A stretch of DNA of 64,000 bases from Streptomyces solicavernae. Its GTDB lineage: Bacteria; Actinomycetota; Actinomycetes; Streptomycetales; Streptomycetaceae. Positions within the stretch are counted from its first letter, which is position 1. Each line of letters opens with the position of its first letter. Below the pieces are notes generated by a model that was not told the origin of the DNA, searched no databases, and saw only the letters and a list, made by a program, of their open reading frames with translations. Shown here in pieces: positions 25,002 to 31,858 of the stretch. The position numbers and the translations under genes are program-made. The stretch spans positions 40,498 through 104,497 of the forward strand of contig NZ_JASCIR010000022.1 in NCBI RefSeq assembly GCF_029968095.1. Reading direction: 5' to 3'.

Positions 25002-27604
25002 CGGGGCTCCGCGGCACCGGCTGCGGGGTCGGCGGCCGCCACCGGGTCGGCCGCCACCGGGTCGTCCACCGGGTCGGCCTCCGGCGGGTCGGCCTCCGGC
25101 GCCGTTGCGTCACCCCGTGGCGCGGGCAGCTCGGCGGGGTGGTGCGCCCCTGACGCGTGCGGCCGGTCGTCGCCCACGCAGTCGTGGCTGGGCTCACGAC
25201 TCGCTCCGGGGCGAAGCCGGGCCAGGAGGGTGCCGCGGACCCGGGCGAAGACGGGGTCGGCCTGGTAGTCGCCGTGGCCGAGGATCGGGGCGGGCAGGGG
25301 CTGGCTCTCCGTACGGCCGTAGGCGAGGGGGTCCTTGAGGGGGGCGTGGTCGACGTCGGGGCCGCAGGCGCCGGGCAGGCCGATGGGGCCGCCGATGGGG
25401 TCGGTGGGGCGGTGCAGGTTGCGCCAGCAGTCGACCTCGCGGTGCAGGGACATCAGGGCAGCGGGCCCGAAGTGGGCGGGGAACCAGCGGCCGTACAGGC
25501 GCTGCAGCGGTGAGCCGTAGGTGAGCAGGGCGACGCGGCGGCGCACCGACGGGCTCAGCTGCCAGAGCGCGGAGGCGGCGAGGACGCTGCCCTGGGAGTG
25601 GCCGGAGATGACGAGGCGGCCGCCGGTCTGCCGGGTCCAGGTGGCCATGCGCCAGGTCAGGTCGGGCACCGCACGCTCCGCGTAGCAGGGCGGCGCGAAG
25701 GGGTGGGCGGCGCGCGGCCAGAACGTGCCGACGTCCCACAGGATGCCGATGGTGCGGCGGGCCGAGGGGTCGCGGTAGGCGCGCCGGCCCCAGGTGACGA
25801 AGAGGATGAAGCCGAAGCCGATCAGCCAGGAGCCGAGGGCCTGGGTGGTGTCGGCTACGCCCTCGACGAACGCCGGGGTGCCTTCGGCGGCCTCACCGGG
25901 CACCTGCCTGGTCGACCAGGCGCCGAGGAGCGCGGCGGCGCCGAGCAGCAGGGTGAGGGCGGAGACGATGCCGACGAGGACCGGGGCCCGGTCGGTGAGG
26001 GCGGCACGCGCGCGGGTGCCCGCGATGCGGCGGGTGCGCTCGGTGTCGGGCCGCTCGCCCGCGTAGTCCAGCGGTACGCGGGCGACCTCGCGGCGGCTGC
26101 GGCGGCGGGTGCGCAGGGCGAGGACGACGGCGAGGAGCAGGACGGCGACGAGGAGGACCGGGATCACGGCTGCCTGCCAGGACAGGACGACGGGCGGGCC
26201 GAGGAAGGCGGCGCCGTCCGCCGCGGGCGTGCCGCCTCCGTCCAGCCAGTCGCCGACGCGCTGGGCGACGCCGCCGGACATGACGCCGCCGAGGGCGCAC
26301 GCCAGCATCGCCACGGCGGGCCCGCCGACACCTCCGAGTACCGTGCCGGGCACGGCACTTCGGCGGTGCAGCGCCCAGGCGACCGCGGCCATCGCGAGGA
26401 CGATCAGACCCTGCACGAGGGCGATCACGCCGAACGTCTCGTCGCCCGGCAGCCGGCCCGACGAGCGCCACGCGGGGCGGTCCCACCCCGCGTAGACGAC
26501 GGCGAGCCCCAGGACGGCGAGCGCCCCGAGGGGCAGGATCCGGACGACCCGGTCGAGGTGTTCGTCGAAGGTGGACTCGCTGCGGCCGCGGCGGCAGACG
26601 ACGGCCACGACGGTCACGGCGCCGAGGGCCAGGACCGCTTCGAGCAGCACGCCGAAGGCGTGCAGGGCGCCGTTGCCCGCGGAGCGGTCGTAGCGGGCGG
26701 CGGAGGTGCCCACGGCGGCGGCGACGGTGAGCAGGCCCGCGGCGGTGTGCGCGGCGCGCAGGCGGGCGACGAGGCGCCGCCCGTACCAGAAGCCGGGGCG
26801 GCTGAGCGCGCTGCGCGTGCCGTCCTCCTCGGGCTCGTCCTGGTGCGGCAGGGGCTGCTGGGACTCGTACGCGCTCCAGGTGCGCTGCGAGAGGTACCAG
26901 AGCAGGGCGGTGAGGGCCGCGGGGGCCAGGGCGGCCAGGGCGAGGCGGCGGCCGGGCTGGGTCCACCAGCCGGTGCCGCTCTCGCTGGGCGCGAGGAAGG
27001 TGAGCCAGGCCCGGCCCTCGGCGCACGCGCGCGTGCCGGCGCACTGCCAGGCGGTCAGGTCGAGGGCGACCTCGCAGGCGGCGGCGACCAGGAGCACGGT
27101 GAGGGTGAGGGCGACGAGCCGCACGAGCATCCCGTAGGCACTCACCGCGCGGCGCATGCCCTTGGCGGTGGGGCGCATCCAGTGGGCGAGGTTGACCACC
27201 ATGAACGGCAGCAGCAGCAGCCACAGCGCGCGGGCGCCGTCGCCGGAGGTGAGGTTGGACCAGACGTACGCCTCGGCGACCGGCTCGTCCGCGTAGTCCT
27301 CGGGGCGCTGCTCGGCGTCGACGTCGTCCGCGCGGCGGTGGACGGCGGCGGTCTCGTCGCCGGTGATGCGCACCGTGCTCGGGTCGTTCAGCATCTCCTG
27401 CGGGGTGGTGCCGCCGACGCCGTGGACGAGGAGTTCCAGGGCGACGCGGTCGCCGCTCGCGTCGGGTGCGGGCTCGGGCGGCGGCTGGTCCTGCCGCCGC
27501 TGTTCGGCTGTGTCGTTCGCGCGCCCCACTGGTCCCCCGACCCCCCGTGATTCTGCATGTGACGGTGCGGTACAAGCATCCTCGTTCGCGGCCCCGCTGG
27601 GCAC
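24971..27604 (-). CDS. Large polytopic membrane protein with C-terminal lipase-like GHSQG motif
   Basis: An 877-residue protein. The N-terminal region holds a short LLVHGVGGT motif near residue 57, of the kind that starts alpha/beta hydrolases. About ten membrane helices follow. The C-terminal cytosolic-type domain has the nucleophile elbow GHSQG (Ser at 670) and later HREVDCW and DHAPLKDPLAYG. The hydrolase fold therefore appears split around a membrane block. The tail is Pro/Ala/Asp repetitive. Its 3' end overlaps the beta-helix/AAA+ gene by 31 bp, antisense. The start is uncertain: GTG 27604, or GTG 27529 with a G-rich site upstream. Confidence 0.7.
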   Translation of the reverse strand: MPSGAANEDACTAPSHAESRGVGGPVGRANDTAEQRRQDQPPPEPAPDASGDRVALELLVHGVGGTTPQEMLNDPSTVRITGDETAAVHRRADDVDAEQRPEDYADEPVAEAYVWSNLTSGDGARALWLLLLPFMVVNLAHWMRPTAKGMRRAVSAYGMLVRLVALTLTVLLVAAACEVALDLTAWQCAGTRACAEGRAWLTFLAPSESGTGWWTQPGRRLALAALAPAALTALLWYLSQRTWSAYESQQPLPHQDEPEEDGTRSALSRPGFWYGRRLVARLRAAHTAAGLLTVAAAVGTSAARYDRSAGNGALHAFGVLLEAVLALGAVTVVAVVCRRGRSESTFDEHLDRVVRILPLGALAVLGLAVVYAGWDRPAWRSSGRLPGDETFGVIALVQGLIVLAMAAVAWALHRRSAVPGTVLGGVGGPAVAMLACALGGVMSGGVAQRVGDWLDGGGTPAADGAAFLGPPVVLSWQAAVIPVLLVAVLLLAVVLALRTRRRSRREVARVPLDYAGERPDTERTRRIAGTRARAALTDRAPVLVGIVSALTLLLGAAALLGAWSTRQVPGEAAEGTPAFVEGVADTTQALGSWLIGFGFILFVTWGRRAYRDPSARRTIGILWDVGTFWPRAAHPFAPPCYAERAVPDLTWRMATWTRQTGGRLVISGHSQGSVLAASALWQLSPSVRRRVALLTYGSPLQRLYGRWFPAHFGPAALMSLHREVDCWRNLHRPTDPIGGPIGLPGACGPDVDHAPLKDPLAYGRTESQPLPAPILGHGDYQADPVFARVRGTLLARLRPGASREPSHDCVGDDRPHASGAHHPAELPAPRGDATAPEADPPEADPVDDPVAADPVAAADPAAGAAEPRQGSSGRSSG

Positions 27605-27777
27605 CCCTCGTCACGGAATCTCCCAAAGGTGTACGGTCCCGCCGCACGTACGGCCGACGGCAGCGCTGTCAGTGCCGCGTGCGAGGATGAAATCGCTCGT
27701 GCCGGACCGCTTGCCGAGGGGTGCGCACGAGGGCCGAAGGCCGAGAACCGTACGCGACGGAAGGACCGGGACCGGGC

Positions 27778-28722
27778 GTGAGCGAGAACCAGAACCTGCT
27801 CGCGGAGCAGCGCCGCGCCCTGATCCTCGACGAGGTCAGACGCCGGGGCGGGGTGCGGGTCAACGAACTCACCCGCAAGCTGGGCGTCTCCGACATGACG
27901 GTGCGGCGCGACCTGGACGCGCTGGCGCGGCAGGGCGTCCTGGAGAAGGTGCACGGGGGCGCCGTCCCGGTCGTCGACGCCAGTACGCACGAGCCGGGTT
28001 TCGAGGCCAAGTCGGGGCTTGAGCTGAGCGCGAAGGAAGACATCGCGCGTGCGGCGGCCGCGCTGGTGGCCCCGGGCAGCGCCATCGCCCTGTCGGGCGG
28101 CACGACGACGTACGCGCTGGCCCATCAGCTGGTGGACGTTCCGGAGCTGACGGTCGTGACCAACTCCGTCCGGGTCGCGGACGTGTTCCACACGGCGCAG
28201 CGGCTGGCCGGCCAGGGGCAGGCCGGGGCCACGGTGGTGCTGACGGGCGGGGTGCGCACGCCGTCGGACTCCCTTGTGGGCCCGGTCGCGGACCAGGCGA
28301 TCCGTACGCTCCACTTCGACCTGCTGTTCCTCGGGGTGCACGGCATCTCGGTGGAGGCCGGGCTCTCCACGCCGAACCTCGCGGAGGCGGAGACGAACCG
28401 GAGTCTGGTGCAGTCCGCGCGCCGCGTCGTGGTGGTCGCGGACCACACCAAGTGGGGCACGGTGGGCCTGAGTTCGTTCGCGACCCTCGGCCAGGTCGAC
28501 ACCTGGGTGACGGACGGGGGGCTGCCGGCGGAGGTGCGTACGGAGGTCTCCGAGCGGCTCGACCGGCTGGTCGTCGCGGGCGAGGACGCTGCGGGCGAAG
28601 ACGCTGCAGACGAGGAAGGCGCGGGCGAGGAAGCGGCGGGCGAGGAAGCGGCGAGCGTGGGCGAAGGTGCTGGTGAAGGCACGGGTGTAGGTACAGCTGA
28701 AGGTGCGGGTACAGACATCTGA
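27778..28722 (+). CDS. DeoR-family transcriptional regulator with acidic repeat tail
   Basis: A 314-residue regulator. The DeoR winged HTH is at about residues 12-62 (QRRALILDEVRRRGGVRVNELTRKLGVSDMTVRRDLDAL), followed by the sugar-phosphate-sensing domain with GGTTTYALAH, VVTNSV, LTGGVRTPSD and ADHTKWG. Such proteins repress sugar-metabolism genes and release DNA on binding phosphorylated sugars. GTG 27778 is preceded by GGAAGGA. The last ~45 residues are an irregular Gly/Glu/Ala repeat not typical of the family. No sugar gene adjoins, so the target is unknown. Confidence 0.88.
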   Translation: MSENQNLLAEQRRALILDEVRRRGGVRVNELTRKLGVSDMTVRRDLDALARQGVLEKVHGGAVPVVDASTHEPGFEAKSGLELSAKEDIARAAAALVAPGSAIALSGGTTTYALAHQLVDVPELTVVTNSVRVADVFHTAQRLAGQGQAGATVVLTGGVRTPSDSLVGPVADQAIRTLHFDLLFLGVHGISVEAGLSTPNLAEAETNRSLVQSARRVVVVADHTKWGTVGLSSFATLGQVDTWVTDGGLPAEVRTEVSERLDRLVVAGEDAAGEDAADEEGAGEEAAGEEAASVGEGAGEGTGVGTAEGAGTDI

Positions 28723-28793
28723 CGGTCCGACAGCTAGGGTGACCGGGCCCGACCGACCGAACGACCGCCGTTCCCGCTGGGGGTGCTGAGTCC

Positions 28794-29279
28794 ATGGCCC
28801 GCCAACTGAGCCCCGTGGGGCTTGAGTTCATCGACACCGCTCCGGTGCGCCTGGTGTTCGCCCGGCAGCTGTCCGCGCCGCCCGCCGCCGTGTACCGGGG
28901 GCTCGCCGAGGACGTGACGGGCTGGCCCGCGTGGTTCAGGGCCGTGACGCTGTGCCGGCCGACGGCCGGTGGCGCGGGCCGCGAGGTGAGGCTGGTCGGC
29001 GGCGGGCGTTTCCAGGAGACGATCCTGGCCACCGACCCCGTCGAGCGGTACGCGTACCGCGTGGACACCGCGAACGCCCCCGGCCTTCGGGCCCTCGCCG
29101 AGGAGTGGCTGCTGACCCCGGCGGGGAACGGGACGCGGGTGCAGTGGAGCTTCGCCGCGGACGGGACCGCCGTGCTGCGCGCCCTGCTGAAGGCGGCGAG
29201 GCCGGGCCTCGGCCGGTCGTTCCAGGATGCCGCGAGCCGCCTCGACAAGCGGATCGCGGCGAACTCCACACGGAGTTGA
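28794..29279 (+). CDS. SRPBCC (START-like) family protein
   Basis: A 161-residue protein of the polyketide-cyclase/START-like fold: FARQLSAPPAAVYRGLAEDVTGWPAWFRAVT, then a beta-rich core with REVRLVGGGRFQETILATDP, and a C-terminal helix RPGLGRSFQDAASRLD. These bind hydrophobic ligands in a deep pocket; no ligand can be inferred. It is 71 bp after the DeoR gene on the same strand and converges with the cysteine-desulfhydrase gene. Confidence 0.82.
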   Translation: MARQLSPVGLEFIDTAPVRLVFARQLSAPPAAVYRGLAEDVTGWPAWFRAVTLCRPTAGGAGREVRLVGGGRFQETILATDPVERYAYRVDTANAPGLRALAEEWLLTPAGNGTRVQWSFAADGTAVLRALLKAARPGLGRSFQDAASRLDKRIAANSTRS

Positions 29280-29345
29280 ACCCCCTGGGGGCTGTCTCCC
29301 TGGAGGCCGCCTCCCCGGCGCCGTCTCTCCAGGGGTCGTCGCCCG

Positions 29346-30479
29346 CTAGTCCGGCCACACCCCGGTCGCGAGCAGGGAGTCGATCGCTGCGGTGTACGGG
29401 CGGATGTCCAGGCCCTGTTCGGCGAGCCAGGTGTCCGAGTAGTACTTGTCGAGGTAGCGGTCGCCCGGGTCGCAGAGGAGGGTGACGACGCTGCCCGTGC
29501 GGCCCTGGGCGACCATCTCGGCGACGATCTTCAGGGCGCTCCACAGGCCGGTGCCCGTCGAACCGCCCGCCTTGCGGCCGATGGCCTGTTCCAGGGCGCG
29601 TACGGCGGCGACGCTGGCCGCGTCCGGGACCTTCATCATCCGGTCGATCGCGCCGGGCACGAAGCTGGGCTCCATGCGCGGGCGGCCGATGCCCTCGATG
29701 CGGGAGCCGGAGTCGCTGGTGCGGTCCGGGTCGTGGTCGACCCAGCCGTCGAAGAAGCAGGAGTTCTCCGGGTCGGGCACGCAGATGCGGGTGTCGTGCT
29801 GCAGGTAGTGGACGTAGCGCGCGATGGTGGCCGAGGTGCCGCCGGTGCCTGCGGTGGCGACGATCCACGCGGGCTCGGGGTAACGCTCCAACCGCAACTG
29901 CTGGTAGATCGATTCGGCGATGTTGTTGTTGCCGCGCCAGTCCGTGGCCCGCTCCGCGTACGTGAACTGGTCCATGTAGTGGCCGCCGGTGCGGACGGCG
30001 AGGTCCGCGGCCTCCTCGTACATCGTCCGCGGGTCGTCGACGAAGTGGCAGCGGGCGCCGTGGAATTCGATGAGGCGGACCTTCTCGCGGCTGGTCGTCC
30101 GCGGCATCACGGCGATGAAGGGCACGCCGATCAGCTTCGCGAAGTACGCCTCGGAGACGGCCGTCGAGCCGCTGGACGCCTCGATGACGGGGCGGTCGGG
30201 GCGGACCCAGCCGTTGCACAGGCCGTACAGGAACAGCGAGCGGGCCAGGCGGTGCTTGAGGCTGCCGGTGGGGTGGGTCGACTCGTCCTTCAGGTACAGG
30301 TCGATGCCCCACTCCTCGGGGAGGGGGAAGCGCAGCAGGTGGGTGTCGGCGGAGCGGTTGGCGTCCGCCTGCACTTTGCGTACGGCCTCCTTCAGCCAGT
30401 CGCGGTAGGCCGCGTCGCTGCGGTCCACGTCGAGGGTGCTCATGGCCGTCGGGGCCCCGGGCTGCTGTGCAGTGCTCAC
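29346..30479 (-). CDS. PLP-dependent cysteine desulfhydrase, Cds1-like
   Basis: A 377-residue fold-type II PLP enzyme. The PLP lysine is K75 in TGSLKHR, the substrate loop ASSGSTAVS spans 101-109, and the phosphate loop GTGGTS spans 211-216. The set LKDESTHPTGS, PRTTSREKVRLIEFHGA and DDPRTMYEEA matches the actinobacterial Cds1 group rather than CysK/CysM. Mycobacterium tuberculosis Cds1 (Rv3684) degrades L-cysteine to H2S, ammonia and pyruvate. GTG at 30479 is chosen because AAGGAG lies nine bases upstream; ATG 30443 is internal. Confidence 0.85.
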   Translation of the reverse strand: MSTAQQPGAPTAMSTLDVDRSDAAYRDWLKEAVRKVQADANRSADTHLLRFPLPEEWGIDLYLKDESTHPTGSLKHRLARSLFLYGLCNGWVRPDRPVIEASSGSTAVSEAYFAKLIGVPFIAVMPRTTSREKVRLIEFHGARCHFVDDPRTMYEEAADLAVRTGGHYMDQFTYAERATDWRGNNNIAESIYQQLRLERYPEPAWIVATAGTGGTSATIARYVHYLQHDTRICVPDPENSCFFDGWVDHDPDRTSDSGSRIEGIGRPRMEPSFVPGAIDRMMKVPDAASVAAVRALEQAIGRKAGGSTGTGLWSALKIVAEMVAQGRTGSVVTLLCDPGDRYLDKYYSDTWLAEQGLDIRPYTAAIDSLLATGVWPD

Positions 30480-30797
30480 GCGCTCGCTCCTTGGCGTCGT
30501 GCCCGGTCCTGGAAGATCCGGTCGGACAGCTCGATGATAAACACCTTCCGCACGCTTCTCACCTGCATAAACGCTTCTTTGAGCACCCCAAAGGGACGCG
30601 GGGGGGCGCGCCGTACGAGGGGGCCCTACGGGAGGACGTACGAGGGGACCTACGAGGGGCGTACGAGGGGGACCTACGAGGGACGCGCGAGGGAACAACC
30701 CGGCCCGTGCCGACGTTGGACCCACTGGTGCTCGATCACGTAGGCGGGCACACTGCTGAGCAACGCGGCAGGGAACGGAACGAGGGGGCGGGGCGCG
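30480..30797. other. 318-bp divergent gap with degenerate ~24-bp repeats
   Basis: The left part holds AT-richer promoter DNA for the Cds1-like gene, including two GTTTAT blocks in the reverse strand (near 30538 and 30567). The right part is the repeat block at 30608-30690. Confidence 0.5.
30608..30690. repeat. Degenerate ~24-bp repeat built on TACGAGGGG
   Basis: About three and a half units in which CGTACGAGGGG is followed by ACCTACGAGGG-like halves. The half units TACGAGGG recur every ~12 bases. It lies between the Cds1-like gene and the small gene at 30798. Confidence 0.75.
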
Positions 30798-31127
30798 ATG
30801 GCGGAGCCGGAGTTCACGGCCAAGGGTGTGCGGATCGGGCGGCGGCTGCGCTCACTGACGAGGGCCGGTCAGGTGCGGATCAGCGGCGGCCGCCTGGAGT
30901 TGCTGACCAGCTACGGCAGCGAGATCGACAGCGCCCCGCTCGCCGCGGTCTCCGCGGGCCGGCCCTGGTTCGGCCCGGACGACAAGGCGCAGGCCACCGT
31001 CAACGGCACGCGGTACTCGCTGACGCTCGGCGAGGACGACCCGGGCCCCGGCGAGTCCGGACCGCCCTCGGTGCGGCGGTTCATCGACGCGGTGCACCGC
31101 GCGGGCGGGCGGCTCTCCGGCGCCTGA
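30798..31127 (+). CDS. Conserved hypothetical, small beta-rich protein
   Basis: A 109-residue protein I do not recognise by family. It starts MAEPEFTAKGVRIGRRLRSLTR and contains a run of predicted beta strands (VRISGGRLELLTSYGSEIDSAPL, then a short loop and YSLTLGEDDPG). It ends with a helix PSVRRFIDAVHRAGGRL. The pattern could be a small PH-like barrel capped by a helix, but that is a guess. No signal peptide or membrane segment. The ATG has GGGGCGGGGCG just upstream, and third-position GC is normal for the genome. Confidence 0.65.
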   Translation: MAEPEFTAKGVRIGRRLRSLTRAGQVRISGGRLELLTSYGSEIDSAPLAAVSAGRPWFGPDDKAQATVNGTRYSLTLGEDDPGPGESGPPSVRRFIDAVHRAGGRLSGA

Positions 31128-31255
31128 GCGGCGCGTTGAAGGGAATCGGCAGCGGCAGAGAGACCCCGCGGCGGCAAGAGGCCTGAGCCGACGCCGAGTT
31201 GCGGAGCCGCACCCCCTGCGTCACGCTGGTCACACATCACTCAGGGTTTATCGGC

Positions 31256-31270
31256 GGTCACGCTGTGACC
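31256..31270. promoter_or_regulatory. GGTCAC-GCT-GTGACC palindrome upstream of anti-sigma gene
   Basis: Perfect six-base arms around a three-base centre, 110 bp upstream of the HATPase gene. A half-site copy (GTCACGCTGGTCAC) lies at about 31219-31232. It is a candidate operator or dyad of the HATPase promoter. Confidence 0.45.
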
Positions 31271-31380
31271 CGGCGTCCACCGCCTTCAGCAGCAGGCAGC
31301 ACTGTGGGATCCAGGGACGCGCGGCGTTCCCGGATCTATGTCGTCTTCTTCCGGACCTCACCCTTCGGGGAGTCGCAGCC

Positions 31381-31821
31381 GTGATCAGCGAGCCGAGCAG
31401 GCACTGCACGGTGGAGCTCCAAGCCCTGCCGTCACGCATCGGAAAAGTCCGCAGAATCATCTCTGCCCAACTGCGGCACTGGCACCTCGATCCGCTGATC
31501 GAGCTTGCCGAACTCGGAGTCACCGAGCTTCTCACCAACGTCCACCGGCACGCCGGTCCGGACAAGAAGTGCACCGTGGAGATCGAGTTGCTGCTCGAAC
31601 GGCTCACGGTCTCGGTGCACGACCACGATCCCCGGATGCCGGAACTCCGCGCGGCCGCCCCCTTCGACACGTGCGGGCGCGGTCTCGCCATGATCGCGGC
31701 GGTCAGCGAGACCTGGGGCGTACGCCCCGAGGGGGATTGCGGCAAGGTCGTCTGGTTCACCCTCCCCGCGCTGCCCCCGCACGCGCCCCAGGCTCCCGCC
31801 CGGTCGGCCTTCGCCGGCTGA
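31381..31821 (+). CDS. HATPase anti-sigma-type regulator (RsbW/SpoIIAB-like)
   Basis: A 146-residue single-domain GHKL ATPase. The N-box is ELGVTELLTNVHRHAG (E-N-H metal/ATP residues) and the G-box is CGRGLAMIAAVSETWGV. Proteins of this size in Streptomyces act as serine kinases of STAS partners and as anti-sigma factors. The partner is not evident locally; a STAS protein exists 21 kb away at 53091-53528. GTG 31381 is used. It sits downstream of a perfect palindrome and converges with the ABC permease gene. Confidence 0.85.
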   Translation: MISEPSRHCTVELQALPSRIGKVRRIISAQLRHWHLDPLIELAELGVTELLTNVHRHAGPDKKCTVEIELLLERLTVSVHDHDPRMPELRAAAPFDTCGRGLAMIAAVSETWGVRPEGDCGKVVWFTLPALPPHAPQAPARSAFAG

Positions 31822-31858
31822 CCGGGCGGTCGAGAAGCCGTCCGCGGGCGGCCCGGCG

